Shown one piece after another: positions 1 to 8,405 of a stretch of 64,000 nt of DNA. How positions within the stretch are numbered: position 1 is the first letter of the stretch; each line of letters starts with the position of its first letter. The stretch spans positions 248,001-312,000 of the forward strand of contig JAIXSE010000016.1 of NCBI GenBank assembly GCA_027484825.1. Direction: 5' to 3'. Source of the DNA: Rubrivivax sp. GTDB lineage: Bacteria; Pseudomonadota; Gammaproteobacteria; Burkholderiales; Burkholderiaceae_C. Made by a program: the position numbers and the translations under genes. A model generated the notes under the pieces. The model was not told the DNA's origin, searched no databases, and saw nothing but the letters and a program-made list of their open reading frames with translations.

Positions 1-599
1 AGGAAACCGGCACGGTAGGCATACAGGCCCACATGGCGCATCACGGCGCCAGGGCGGATGCGGGCGCCGCCACCGGGCGCATCACGCCACCAGGGAATCG
101 GGGCGCGCGAAAAATACAGCGCCAGGCCCTGCGCATCGGTCACCAGCTTGACCACGTTCGGATTGGCGAATTCGGCGTCGTCATCGATGGCGTGGGCCAC
201 TGTCGACATCTGGCATTGCGGGCGCTGGCCCAGCAGTTCAGCGCAGGCCCGGATCATGCCGGGCGCGATCAGCGGCTCATCGCCCTGCACATTGACCACA
301 ACGGCGTCATCCGGCAGGCCGAGCTGCTCGCAGGCCTCGGCGAGACGGTCGCTGCCGCTGGCATGGTCGGCCCGGGTCAGCAGGGCTTGCACGCCATGGG
401 CTTGGCAGGCCTGCCGCACCTCATCCGCATCCGTGGCCACCACCACCTGCGCGGCGCCAGCCAGCGCAGCGCGCCGGGCCACCTGGACGATCATCGGCGC
501 GCCGCCGATGTCCGCCAGCGGCTTGTTGGGCAGCCGCGTGGACGCCAGCCGCGCCGGAATGATGATGTGAAAGGGCAGGGCGCCCGCCGCTGCGCTCAT
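1..599 (-). CDS. kdsB: 3-deoxy-manno-octulosonate cytidylyltransferase (CMP-KDO synthetase), C-terminus cut by window edge
   Basis: The frame opens at the ATG complementary to 597-599 and stays open to position 1, giving about 199 codons. The family is near 250 residues, so the last fifth is outside the window. The N-terminus carries the family signature [14 protein letters not shown] and later VQGDEPLI and [10 protein letters not shown], as expected for the nucleotide-binding fold. KdsB activates KDO with CTP in the cytoplasm for incorporation into the lipopolysaccharide inner core. Its start overlaps the stop of the Trm112-like gene by ATGA, and it shares an operon with lpxK, so both serve lipid A/KDO synthesis. 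Assignment is by motif reading and gene order. Confidence 0.93.
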   Translation of the reverse strand, partial: MSAAAGALPFHIIIPARLASTRLPNKPLADIGGAPMIVQVARRAALAGAAQVVVATDADEVRQACQAHGVQALLTRADHASGSDRLAEACEQLGLPDDAVVVNVQGDEPLIAPGMIRACAELLGQRPQCQMSTVAHAIDDDAEFANPNVVKLVTDAQGLALYFSRAPIPWWRDAPGGGARIRPGAVMRHVGLYAYRAGF

Positions 600-808
600 G
601 CGCCTTCGCCCTCGGCGTCCAGCACGCGGGCCTCGTTGGCCAGCATCACCGGGATGCCGTCGCGCACCGGGAACGCCAGCCGGTCGGCCGGGCACACCAG
701 TTCACGGGCGGGCAGGGCTTTGCCCGGGCCGGTGTCGGCATGGCGGCGGTCTTCGAGCGGGCCCTTGCAAACAGGGCACACCAGCATGTCAAGAAGTCTA
801 TGGTCCAT
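596..808 (-). CDS. Trm112/YcaR-family small zinc-ribbon-like protein
   Basis: This 70-residue protein starts [16 protein letters not shown] and has a CPVC pair plus a third cysteine in [21 protein letters not shown], the typical layout of bacterial Trm112-like (YcaR) proteins. It lies between lpxK and kdsB and overlaps both, an arrangement common in Proteobacteria. Eukaryotic Trm112 is a methyltransferase activator; the bacterial role is not established, so no function is assigned beyond the family. Translation is probably coupled to lpxK. Confidence 0.88.
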   Translation of the reverse strand: MDHRLLDMLVCPVCKGPLEDRRHADTGPGKALPARELVCPADRLAFPVRDGIPVMLANEARVLDAEGEGA

Positions 809-1844
809 CAGGCAGCAGGCGCGTCAGCTCGTTGAGCAGCGCCTCCTCAAAGGCAGGTTCGGGCTGGAAGTCTAGCGCCACCACCCAGATGCGACAGCCT
901 TGCAGCGCTTCGGGGCGCAATTTCACGGCGTCTTTTTCGGTGATGACGACCTCATCGGTGCGGGCCCACGGCAGCGGGTCCAGCGGCGCATGGTCGGGCA
1001 GGGGCAGGGCGCGGAAGCTCAGGCCCTGGTCGCCCAGCATGTCAAAAAAGCGTTGCGGGCGGGCCAGGCCGGCCGCGGCGATCAGCGGCTTGCCACGCAG
1101 CGCATGCAGACGCTCCATCCGGGGCGCTTCGCCTCGCCACCAGTCCGCCAGGGCGCAGGCGCCGGCCAACTGACGCACGCCCAGATAGCCGGGCAGGCCG
1201 GTGCTGCGCAGGCCGGTGGAATACAGCACCAACTGGCGGTTGCTGCTGCCGGGTGGCGGCGGGAGCTGGCGCGACTGGCGCAGCGGCCCGGCGGGCAGCA
1301 AGCGGCCATTGGCCAGGCCGCGTTCGTCGAAGACCAGCACGCTGAGCTGACGCGGCAGGCGCCAGTGTTGCAGGCCGTCGTCGGAGATCAGTACCTGCAC
1401 GTCGGGATGCGCCTGCAGCAGCGCGTGGGCCGTGGCGACCCGGTCGCGGCCCACGGCCACCGGCACCCGGGCCCGCAGATGGATCATCAGCGGCTCGTCC
1501 CCGACGTCTGCGGCCCGATCGCCGTCCTGCAGCACACGGATGCGCTGGTCGTCCGCCCGGCCGTAGCCGCGTGAGATCACACCGGCGCGAATGCCGGCGC
1601 GTGCCAGGATGGCAAGGATGGCCAGGGTGGTGGGGGTCTTGCCGGCGCCGCCGACGACCCAGTTGCCCACCACCACGACCGGCACAGGCAAACGCGCAGC
1701 GCGCTTGAGGCCCAGCCGGTACAGGCCCACCTTCAGCCGCAGCAGGCCGGCATGCAGGGCGCCGAGCGGGCGCAGCCATTGCGCCAGGCGGTCGTTCTCC
1801 CGCCAGGCGCGCTGCAGCCGCTCTTCCAGCGAGCCGGGGTTCAT
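798..1844 (-). CDS. lpxK: Tetraacyldisaccharide 4'-kinase
   Basis: A 348-residue protein with the LpxK P-loop [11 protein letters not shown] at residues 60-70, after an amphipathic or membrane-associating N-terminal stretch ([17 protein letters not shown]). Further family motifs are VISRGYGR and [10 protein letters not shown]. LpxK phosphorylates the 4' position of the lipid A disaccharide at the inner face of the cytoplasmic membrane. Its length is close to the usual 330-350. It overlaps exbD by four bases upstream and the Trm112-like gene by eleven downstream, so the block is one transcript. Confidence 0.95.
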   Translation of the reverse strand: MNPGSLEERLQRAWRENDRLAQWLRPLGALHAGLLRLKVGLYRLGLKRAARLPVPVVVVGNWVVGGAGKTPTTLAILAILARAGIRAGVISRGYGRADDQRIRVLQDGDRAADVGDEPLMIHLRARVPVAVGRDRVATAHALLQAHPDVQVLISDDGLQHWRLPRQLSVLVFDERGLANGRLLPAGPLRQSRQLPPPPGSSNRQLVLYSTGLRSTGLPGYLGVRQLAGACALADWWRGEAPRMERLHALRGKPLIAAAGLARPQRFFDMLGDQGLSFRALPLPDHAPLDPLPWARTDEVVITEKDAVKLRPEALQGCRIWVVALDFQPEPAFEEALLNELTRLLPDGP

Positions 1845-2257
1845 TCCCGGGGCTTGTTGGCGGCGAAGGTCAGCCGCGGCAAATTGGCGCGGCGGGCCGC
1901 GTCCATCACGTTGACCACCGCCTGATGCGGCGTGGCGGCATCGGCGGAGATGATCAGCACCGGCTCCTGCTTGCCCTGGGCGGCGGCTTGCAGGGCGGCG
2001 GCGAGCAGGTCGACGCTGCGGCCTTCCACCGTCTGGCTGTCGATGGCGTAGCGGCCGTCCGCCGAGATCGCCACGATGATTTCCGCGGGGCGGTCTTTCA
2101 TCGACTGGGCGTCGGCGGTGGGGAGGGTCACCTGGAGTTCCGTGAACTTCGAGTAGGTGGTCGAGAGCATCAGGAAGATGAGCACGACCAGCAGCACGTC
2201 GATGAACGGGATCAGGTTGATCTCCGGCTCCTCGCTCTGGCGACGGCGGAACTTCAT
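1841..2257 (-). CDS. exbD: ExbD/TolR-family biopolymer transport protein
   Basis: This 138-residue protein has one N-terminal membrane segment (about residues 14-32, NLIPFIDVLLVVLIFLML) containing the conserved aspartate that takes part in proton-driven energy coupling, followed by a periplasmic domain. It overlaps exbB by ATGA. With ExbB it forms the inner-membrane motor powering TonB-type outer-membrane transport or a related envelope process. No TonB gene is visible here, so the exact partner is unknown. Linkage to lpxK is common in Burkholderiales. Confidence 0.9.
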   Translation of the reverse strand: MKFRRRQSEEPEINLIPFIDVLLVVLIFLMLSTTYSKFTELQVTLPTADAQSMKDRPAEIIVAISADGRYAIDSQTVEGRSVDLLAAALQAAAQGKQEPVLIISADAATPHQAVVNVMDAARRANLPRLTFAANKPRE

Positions 2258-2946
2258 TTGCTGGGCACCTTGCTGGACGTGCGCACGGCGGGGGCGGCAG
2301 CCACGGGGGCCGAGGCCGATGCCGATGCGCCCGACTGGCGGCTGGTCAGCTGGTTCAGCAGACGTTCGCTGGCCTGTTCCATGTCGATGACATAGCCTTC
2401 CACGCGACCACGGAAGTAGCGATAGAACATCAGCGACGGAATGGCGACGATCAGGCCGAAGGCGGTGTTGTAGAGCGCGATCGAGATGCCGTGCGCCAGC
2501 AGCGTCGGGTTGTTGCCGGTGGGGCCCTGGCTGCCGAAGATCTCGATCATGCCCACCACCGTGCCCAGCAGGCCCAGCAGCGGCGCCGCAGCGGCCACCG
2601 TGCCCAGGGTGTTGAGGTAGCGCTCCATCTGGTGGATGGCGTGACGGCCAGCCAGCTCAAACACCTGGCGCAGGCGCGGCTCGGGCAGACGCGGGTCGGT
2701 CTGGGCGGCGCGCAGGCCGGAGGCGAGTACCTGACCCAGCAGCGAGTTCTCGGCCAGCTTGTTGACCACATCGCCGCTCGGAATCTGGAACTGGGTCACG
2801 CCCAGCACTTCCTCGATCAGGCTGTCCGGGGCCACGCGGCTGCCGCGCAGGCTCACAAGACGTTCGATGATCAGGGCCAAAGCCACCACGGAACAGAGCA
2901 GCAAGGGCCAAATGGGCCATCCAGCGGCTTGTATGATCGAAAACAA
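2254..2946 (-). CDS. exbB: MotA/TolQ/ExbB proton channel protein
   Basis: The protein reads MFSIIQAAGWPIWPLLLCSVVALALIIERL, with a first membrane helix at about residues 9-30 and later helices around AAAAPLLGLLGTVVGMIEIF and LYNTAFGLIVAIPSLMFYRYF, the ExbB/TolQ pattern. I chose the TTG start at 2946 because GGAGGG lies six bases upstream; the longer frame to 3018 adds a sequence without membrane or family character. The product is about 230 residues. It is the first gene of the leftward operon, and its start region is divergent to xseA. Confidence 0.9.
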   Translation of the reverse strand: MFSIIQAAGWPIWPLLLCSVVALALIIERLVSLRGSRVAPDSLIEEVLGVTQFQIPSGDVVNKLAENSLLGQVLASGLRAAQTDPRLPEPRLRQVFELAGRHAIHQMERYLNTLGTVAAAAPLLGLLGTVVGMIEIFGSQGPTGNNPTLLAHGISIALYNTAFGLIVAIPSLMFYRYFRGRVEGYVIDMEQASERLLNQLTSRQSGASASASAPVAAAPAVRTSSKVPSK

Positions 2947-3226
2947 GGCAATCCCTCCGTTCGGGCCACTCCAGCCCGGCGGCGCATTATGGCGCGAGGA
3001 GCCCGCGCCGCCGAGCATCCTTCGGCAGGATCACAAGCCCTTACAAACATCCACCATTCCTGTGGATAACTTTGTGGGAAACCTCGTGATCAAGCGCCAC
3101 ATGGCCCGTCTCCAAGGGACAAAGATTGGCTTGCTCAAAAATTCAGCAGGAAAAAGCTTTTGAAAAACAAGCGCTTATCGATATGTGACGGCCGCATGAC
3201 GGGCAAAGTGGCCCGCAGGACCAGCA
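2947..3226. promoter_or_regulatory. Divergent intergenic region exbB / xseA
   Basis: About 280 bases separate the two divergent genes and must carry both promoters. The stretch is visibly richer in A+T (3110-3190) than its surroundings. I see the exbB ribosome site and an AGGA six bases before the TTG at 3227, but no regulator site I could name. Short frames here look like chance. Confidence 0.5.
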
Positions 3227-4843
3227 TTGGCGCGGCTGTGGAGTTCCCGGGCCGCGCCACGCTTGGGTTTGCAGGTGATTGACGCCCCGGAAGCCGCATC
3301 ACCACGCAGGGTCTGGGGGGTGGCGGCCCTGTTGATGGCCCTTTCCGACGCATTGCAGGCCCGGTTCCCCGTGCTGACGGTGCAAGGCGAGCTCTCCGGG
3401 TTTACCCGGGCGACGAGTGGTCACTGCTATTTCAGCCTGAAGGACGGGGACGGCCAGGCGGCCATGATGCGCTGCGCCATGTTCCGCCGGGCGGCCAGCC
3501 TGATGGACTTCTCGCCCCGGGACGGCCATGCGGTGGAAGTGCGTGGGCGCCTGGCGCTGTATGAGCCGCGCGGGGAGCTGCAGTTCATCGTCGAGTCGAT
3601 GCGACGGGCGGGCGAGGGCGCGCTCTATGAGCAGTTCCTGCGCCTGAAGGCCCGTCTGGAAGCGCAGGGCCTCTTTGATGCCGACCGCAAGCGGGTGCCG
3701 CCGCCCTATGCGCGGCGCATCGGTGTCATCACGTCGGCGGCAGGTGCCGCGCTGCACGATGTGCTGACGGCCCTGGCGCGGCGGGCGCCACATGCGCAGG
3801 TTTTCGTCTACCCCAGCCCGGTGCAGGGCGCCGAGGCGCCGCCCGCGCTGGTCAGGGCCCTGGAGACCGCCAATGAGCGGGCCGATGCCGAGGTGCTGCT
3901 GCTGGTGCGTGGCGGCGGATCGCTGGAAGACCTGTGGGCCTTCAACGACGAGCGGGTGGTGCAGGCCATTGCCCAGTCGCACCTGCCGGTGATCTGCGGC
4001 GTGGGCCACGAAACCGACATCACCCTGGCCGACCTGGCCGCCGACGTGCGGGCCCCGACGCCCACCGCGGCGGCCGAACTGGCCACCGTGTCCCGCCAGC
4101 AATGTCTGGAGACGCTGGAAGCGCTGGAGCGACAGTTGCGCCGGCGTCTGGAGCAGCGGCTGGACAGTGCCTCGCAGCGGCTGGACCGACTGACGCTGCG
4201 GCTGGCCCGGCCGGGAGATGCGTTGAGCCGCCAGCGTCGGCGTCTGGATCTGTTCGGTCAGCGGCTGGGCCAGTTGCTGCCCCGGGCCGCCAGTCAGCGT
4301 CAGCAACGTCTGGATCTGCTGTCCCAGCGGCTGTCGCAGCTGCTGCCCCGCGCCGCCGCCCATCGCCAGCAGCGCCTGGACCATCTGGACGGTCGGCTGC
4401 AACGCGCGCTTCCGCAGCAGGCTGTGCGGGCCTCGCACCGGCTGGAGGCCCTGTCGAGCCGCTTGCAGGCGCTGGACCCGCGCCAGGTGCTGCAACGGGG
4501 TTTTGCCTGGCTGGACGACGGCCAGGGCCGGGCGCTGACCTCTATCGGGCAACTGCGCGAGGGTCAGGGCTTGAGGGCGGTGCTGGCCGACGGCGCGGCC
4601 GACCTGACGGTGGACCGGTTGATGGCCGATGGCGCGGCGGCGTCGCCCACGCCCGGTGCTGCACGCAAGCCGCGCGCGGCGCCCGTTCGGCGCGCGCAGG
4701 CGATTGAGCCGGCCGAGTCCGGCGAGCATGATGCGCATCCCGGGCCCACCGCAGCCCAGTCCTCGCTGCTGGACGGCATGGATCCTGCCGATCCCGCACC
4801 GGCGCCACGCCCGACCCGACGTCGCAAGACCAAGGATGGGTGA
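3227..4843 (+). CDS. xseA: Exodeoxyribonuclease VII large subunit
   Basis: The 538-residue frame has the N-terminal OB-fold (QGELSGFTRATSGHCYFSLKD), then the catalytic-domain signatures GVITSAAGAALHDVLTAL, RGGGSLEDLWAFNDE and GVGHETDITLADLAADVR, all typical of XseA. With the small subunit XseB (not here) it degrades single-stranded DNA to oligonucleotides in repair. The helical C-terminal half contains four imperfect 22-residue repeats (residues about 334-421). The start is uncertain: TTG 3227 has AGGA at good spacing, and GTG 3275 is an in-frame alternative closer to the usual N-terminus. Confidence 0.92.
   Translation: MARLWSSRAAPRLGLQVIDAPEAASPRRVWGVAALLMALSDALQARFPVLTVQGELSGFTRATSGHCYFSLKDGDGQAAMMRCAMFRRAASLMDFSPRDGHAVEVRGRLALYEPRGELQFIVESMRRAGEGALYEQFLRLKARLEAQGLFDADRKRVPPPYARRIGVITSAAGAALHDVLTALARRAPHAQVFVYPSPVQGAEAPPALVRALETANERADAEVLLLVRGGGSLEDLWAFNDERVVQAIAQSHLPVICGVGHETDITLADLAADVRAPTPTAAAELATVSRQQCLETLEALERQLRRRLEQRLDSASQRLDRLTLRLARPGDALSRQRRRLDLFGQRLGQLLPRAASQRQQRLDLLSQRLSQLLPRAAAHRQQRLDHLDGRLQRALPQQAVRASHRLEALSSRLQALDPRQVLQRGFAWLDDGQGRALTSIGQLREGQGLRAVLADGAADLTVDRLMADGAAASPTPGAARKPRAAPVRRAQAIEPAESGEHDAHPGPTAAQSSLLDGMDPADPAPAPRPTRRRKTKDG
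4226..4489 (+). repeat. Four 66-bp tandem repeats inside xseA
   Basis: Four successive 22-residue units with the pattern QRxxRLDxLxxRLxxLLPRAA occupy residues about 334-421. The first two differ at only a few positions; the later two are more diverged. They extend the coiled-coil region of the large subunit. Confidence 0.75.
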
Positions 4844-4931
4844 GCCGGCTTAATCCCCTCCCGGCGACGGTGCCGTTTAGCTGCCTACAATCGCCGCGAT
4901 CTTTGTCCAAACTCAACAAGAGGAGTGCCTC

Positions 4932-5513
4932 ATGGAACACGTTCTTCCCGATCTGCCCTACGACAAGAATGCCCTGGCCCCGCACATCAGCGCCGAGACG
5001 CTGGAGTACCACCATGGCAAGCATCACAAGGCCTACGTCGACAACCTGAACAACCTGCAAAAGGGCACGGAGTTCGATTCCAAGACGCTGGAAGAGATCG
5101 TCAAGACCTCCAGCGGCGGCATCTACAACAATGCCGCCCAGATCTGGAACCACACCTTCTTCTGGAGCTGCCTGCGCCCGAACGGCGGCGGTGCACCGAC
5201 CGGCGCGCTGGCTGACGCCATCAACGCCAAGTGGGGCAGCTACGACGCCTTCAAGGAAGCCTTCCAGAAGAGCGCCGTGGGCAACTTCGGCTCCGGCTGG
5301 ACCTGGCTGGTGAAGAAGGCCGACGGTTCGGTGGACATCGTCAACATGGGCGCCGCTGGCACCCCGCTGACGACCGGCGACAAGCCGCTGCTGACCATCG
5401 ACGTGTGGGAACACGCCTACTACATCGACTACCGCAATGCGCGTCCGAAGTTCGTCGAGACCTTCCTGAAGAGCCTGGTCAACTGGGACTTCGCTCAGGC
5501 CAACTTCGCCTGA
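4932..5513 (+). CDS. sodB: Iron (Fe/Mn-type) superoxide dismutase
   Basis: A 193-residue protein whose four metal ligands fall at the expected places: H27 (in YHHGKHH), H74 (IWNHTFFW), D157 and H161 ([13 protein letters not shown]). The sequence is of the SodB iron type in length and in motifs such as FGSGWTWL. It converts superoxide to peroxide and oxygen in the cytoplasm. GAGGAG precedes the ATG at good spacing and a strong terminator follows the stop, so it looks monocistronic. A TACAAT at 4886-4891 may be its -10, but no convincing -35 is visible. Confidence 0.96.
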   Translation: MEHVLPDLPYDKNALAPHISAETLEYHHGKHHKAYVDNLNNLQKGTEFDSKTLEEIVKTSSGGIYNNAAQIWNHTFFWSCLRPNGGGAPTGALADAINAKWGSYDAFKEAFQKSAVGNFGSGWTWLVKKADGSVDIVNMGAAGTPLTTGDKPLLTIDVWEHAYYIDYRNARPKFVETFLKSLVNWDFAQANFA

Positions 5514-5537
5514 GCCCACGGGTTTCCCGTGTGATCG

Positions 5538-5563
5538 AACGCCCCGCTCAGCGGGGCGTTTTT
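5538..5563 (+). terminator. Rho-independent terminator after sodB
   Basis: A perfect 9-bp stem (ACGCCCCGC / GCGGGGCGT) with a three-base loop is followed by a T run. Confidence 0.9.
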
Positions 5564-5572
5564 GTTTATGGC

Positions 5573-5586
5573 TTGACGTGAATCAA
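5573..5586. promoter_or_regulatory. FNR/Anr-type box upstream of ccoI
   Basis: TTGACGTGAATCAA fits the FNR/FixK pattern TTGAY-N4-ATCAA. It lies about 110 bases before the ccoI ATG. A weaker match (TTGATATTGGCCAA) is at 5652. Oxygen control of cbb3 assembly genes by this family is established; use of this particular site is inferred. Confidence 0.7.
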
Positions 5587-5699
5587 GCAGTTTCGGGGCC
5601 CGGAAAGGGGTTCCGCGCGAGCGTCGCTGATTCACCTTATCCATCGAATTATTGATATTGGCCAAATCGCGCGATCGGGGTTTCGCCCATCATCCGACC

Positions 5700-8171
5700 A
5701 TGCCGCCCGCCGATGCCGCCGCCGAAGCGGTCCTGCCCATTCCCCTCCCACCTGCTGCGACGGGCGGGACGCAGCCCGCTGCGCCGCCAAGGTCCGCGGG
5801 TCGTGAGGGTTCCAAGGGCTCCGAGAGCACCGAGAGCTCCGAGGCCCCCGGCGCCCCGGACCTGCTCTCCTACAGCGAATGGCTGACCGACACCGACGCG
5901 CGCTCCCGCCTGCGCCTCTCCGGCATGCACTGCGCGGCCTGCGCCGGCCTGATTGAAGCTCTGCTGCTACGCCAACCCGGGGTGCGGGCCGCCCAGGTCA
6001 GCCCTGCCACACAGCGCCTGACGCTGGACTGGGTACCTTCGCAGACCTCGCTGGCACACCTGCGCCGGGAACTGCGGCGCGCCGGTTATGACTGCGCCCC
6101 GGACCTGGCCACGCCCACCCGCGAGTTGCGCCGTCGCGAGCACCGGCAGGCCGTCTGGCGGCTGTTCGTCGCCGGCTTCCTGATGATGCAGGTGATGATG
6201 CTGGCCTGGCCGGCCTATGTGGCGGCGCCCGGCGAGATGACGCCGGATGTTGAGGCGCTGCTGCGCTGGGGCCAGTGGGTGCTGACGCTGCCGGTCATGC
6301 TGATGGCTGCCGGCCCCTTCTTCCAGGCCGCCTGGACGCAGCTGCGCAGCCGCCGGCTGGGCATGGACGTGCCGGTGGTGGTGGGCCTGACCGTGGCCTT
6401 TGTCGCCGGCACCGGCGCCACGCTGGACCCGAACGGGCCTTTTGGCCACGAGGTGTATTTCGACTCCATCACCATGTTCGTCGCCTTCCTGCTGGCGGCG
6501 CGTTATCTGGAGCTGCGGGCCCGGCACCGCGCCGTGCAAGCGCTGGAGGAAGTCGGCAGTGCGCTGCCGGATGAGGTCGAGCGGCTGCGGCCGGATGGCG
6601 GCAGCGACTGGGTGGCCGCCGAAGTCCTGCGGCCCGGCGATCAGGTCCGTGTTCCCGCGGGCCAGCGCATTCCGGCAGACGCGGTGGTGCTGCACGGCCA
6701 GGGCGCGGTTGACGAATCCCTGCTGAGCGGCGAATCGAGGCCGGTGAGCAAATCGGCGGGCGATGAGGTGCTGGCCGGCAGCATCAACCTGCATGGGGTG
6801 CTGGTGCTGTCGGTGCGGCAGGTGGGGGCGGCGACGCGGCTGTCCGCGCTGCAGCGGTTGATGGAACAGGCCTTCCAGGAGCGGCCCACGCTGCTCAAGG
6901 CGTCGGACCGCATGGCCGGTGTGTTCCTGGTCGGCGTGTTGACGCTGGCACTGGGGGCGGCGCTGGCCTGGCAATTCATTGATCCGTCGCGGGCGGTGGC
7001 CGTGGCGGTGTCGGTGCTGATCGTCACCTGTCCGTGTGCGCTGTCGCTGGCGGCGCCGGCGGCCTGGGTGGCCGCTGCCGGTCGTCTGGCGCGGCAGGGC
7101 CTGCTGCTGTCGCGGCTGGAGGCGATCGAGTCGCTGGCGCGCATCACCCACGTGGTGCTGGACAAGACCGGCACGCTCACCGACACCCGGCTGGCGCTCT
7201 CGGCGCAGTGGCCCACCGTGCTGTCGCCGCAGGAGGTCGATGTGGCCTTCTCACTGGCGGCGGCGTCGCACCATCCGCTGTCGCGGGCGCTCCTGTTGGC
7301 CCTGCAAGAGCAGCGGGCGCTGCAAGAGCGAGGGGCGCTGCCGGAGCAAACGGCGCTGCCGGAGCCAAGCGCGCTGCCAGGGCAATGCGAACTGCCGGTG
7401 CAACGAGTACCGATGACACAAGTGCCGACGGTCGAGCGGCCCACCGACATCACCACCGAACACACCGGCCGCGGCCTCGAGCGGATCGACGCCCAAGGCG
7501 TTGTCTGGCGGCTGGGCGCCGCCCACTGGGCGAGCCAGTCGCCGGTGGCACTGTCCGACGCCCAGCTGGTGCTGGCGCGCAACGGCGTGCCGCACGCCGC
7601 CTGGCGCTTCGACGAGCAACTGCGCGAAGACGCCCATGAGGCCGTGGCCGCCTGTCAGGCCCTGGGCCTGTCCGTGACGCTGCTGTCTGGGGATCAACCG
7701 GCGCGCGTTGCGGTGGCGGCTGAGCGAGCCGGCATCCGCGACTGGCAAGGCGGCGCCAGCCCTGAAGACAAACTGACCCGCGTGGCCGCGCTGCAGCAGC
7801 AGGGTGCCCAGGTCCTGATGCTGGGCGATGGCATCAACGACGCACCCGTACTGGCGCGCGCCCAGGCCTCCATCGCCATGGGGCAAGGGGCCGATCTGGC
7901 CAAGGTGCGTGCGGATGCGCTGCTGGTCCAGCCGCGCCTGTTCGTCGTGCCCGAAGCGCTGGCGCTTTCTCGCCGCACCGTGAAGGTCGTGCGCCAGAAC
8001 CTCGCCTGGGCGCTGGTCTACAACACCGCCTGCGTGCCGATGGCCCTGGTGGGCTGGCTGCCGCCCTGGGCCGCTGGCCTGGGCATGGCGCTGAGTTCGT
8101 GCGCGGTCATCGCCAACGCCGCCCGACTGGGTCGCGGCGCAGCGACGCCCGCCACCCCTTTTCAAGGCTGA
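5700..8171 (+). CDS. ccoI: Cation-translocating P1B-type ATPase for cbb3 oxidase assembly (CcoI/FixI)
   Basis: From the ATG at 5700 the product is 823 residues; a TTG at 5652 would add 16 and no clear ribosome site decides. After a poor, Ser/Glu-rich 70-residue leader comes a heavy-metal-binding domain (GMHCAACAG, Cys78 and Cys81), then paired membrane helices, the CPC ion motif (VTCPCALSLAAPAAW), the phosphorylation site DKTGTLTD and the hinge GDGINDAP. CcoI-type pumps move copper for the cbb3 active site. Its place directly before ccoS and ccoN supports this over a detoxification role. A repetitive Leu/Glu/Gln/Pro-rich insertion sits in the nucleotide-binding domain near residues 537-575. 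Confidence 0.92.
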   Translation: MPPADAAAEAVLPIPLPPAATGGTQPAAPPRSAGREGSKGSESTESSEAPGAPDLLSYSEWLTDTDARSRLRLSGMHCAACAGLIEALLLRQPGVRAAQVSPATQRLTLDWVPSQTSLAHLRRELRRAGYDCAPDLATPTRELRRREHRQAVWRLFVAGFLMMQVMMLAWPAYVAAPGEMTPDVEALLRWGQWVLTLPVMLMAAGPFFQAAWTQLRSRRLGMDVPVVVGLTVAFVAGTGATLDPNGPFGHEVYFDSITMFVAFLLAARYLELRARHRAVQALEEVGSALPDEVERLRPDGGSDWVAAEVLRPGDQVRVPAGQRIPADAVVLHGQGAVDESLLSGESRPVSKSAGDEVLAGSINLHGVLVLSVRQVGAATRLSALQRLMEQAFQERPTLLKASDRMAGVFLVGVLTLALGAALAWQFIDPSRAVAVAVSVLIVTCPCALSLAAPAAWVAAAGRLARQGLLLSRLEAIESLARITHVVLDKTGTLTDTRLALSAQWPTVLSPQEVDVAFSLAAASHHPLSRALLLALQEQRALQERGALPEQTALPEPSALPGQCELPVQRVPMTQVPTVERPTDITTEHTGRGLERIDAQGVVWRLGAAHWASQSPVALSDAQLVLARNGVPHAAWRFDEQLREDAHEAVAACQALGLSVTLLSGDQPARVAVAAERAGIRDWQGGASPEDKLTRVAALQQQGAQVLMLGDGINDAPVLARAQASIAMGQGADLAKVRADALLVQPRLFVVPEALALSRRTVKVVRQNLAWALVYNTACVPMALVGWLPPWAAGLGMALSSCAVIANAARLGRGAATPATPFQG
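7309..7413 (+). repeat. 18-bp tandem repeat insertion in ccoI
   Basis: Six-residue units (RALQEQ/RGALPE/QTALPE/PSALPG/QCELPV pattern) repeat about five times. The DNA units share GCGCTGCCGGAGC-like cores. The insertion falls between the DKTGT motif and the rest of the nucleotide-binding domain. Confidence 0.7.
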
Positions 8172-8176
8172 ACACC

Positions 8177-8323
8177 GTGGACATTCTTTTTCTTCTCATC
8201 CCGCTGTCCGTGGTGTTGGTGCTGCTGATTCTGGGTGTTTTCGGGTGGGCTTTATACAACGGTCAGTGGGAAACCGAGGCGCTGGATCGCGAAGGGCGAC
8301 GAATCCTTGAAGACGAGTCCTGA
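8177..8323 (+). CDS. ccoS: cbb3-type cytochrome oxidase assembly protein CcoS
   Basis: I chose GTG 8177, giving 48 residues starting MDILFLLIPLSVVLVLLILGV. One membrane helix is followed by a WALYNGQWETEALDREGRRIL tail, the usual CcoS pattern. CcoS is needed for cofactor insertion into the oxidase. It starts five bases after the ccoI stop, consistent with a ccoIS transcript. Confidence 0.85.
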   Translation: MDILFLLIPLSVVLVLLILGVFGWALYNGQWETEALDREGRRILEDES

Positions 8324-8326
8324 AGG

Positions 8327-8340
8327 TTGATCCCCATCAA
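8327..8340. promoter_or_regulatory. Perfect FNR/Anr box upstream of ccoN
   Basis: TTGATCCCCATCAA is a full match to the FNR consensus TTGAT-N4-ATCAA. It lies 66 bases before the ccoN ATG, at a distance allowing activation of a promoter near 8380, and implies induction of ccoNOQP at low oxygen. Confidence 0.85.
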
Positions 8341-8405
8341 TGCATGCCCAGGGCCGCTGCCGAAGAATGACCGGGAAATCCAAATAGATTGGTCAAGGAG
8401 CGTCA

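Noticed and set aside
2947-3018. Longer ExbB start at 3018
   Set aside because: The added residues lack family similarity, and TTG 2946 has GGAGGG at good spacing.
4226-4489. Regular repeats in xseA as a possible CRISPR array
   Set aside because: The units are contiguous, in frame and coding, without unique spacers.
3299-4738. A 479-codon minus-strand frame opposite xseA
   Set aside because: Antisense shadow of xseA, rich in Gln, Arg and His without domain features.
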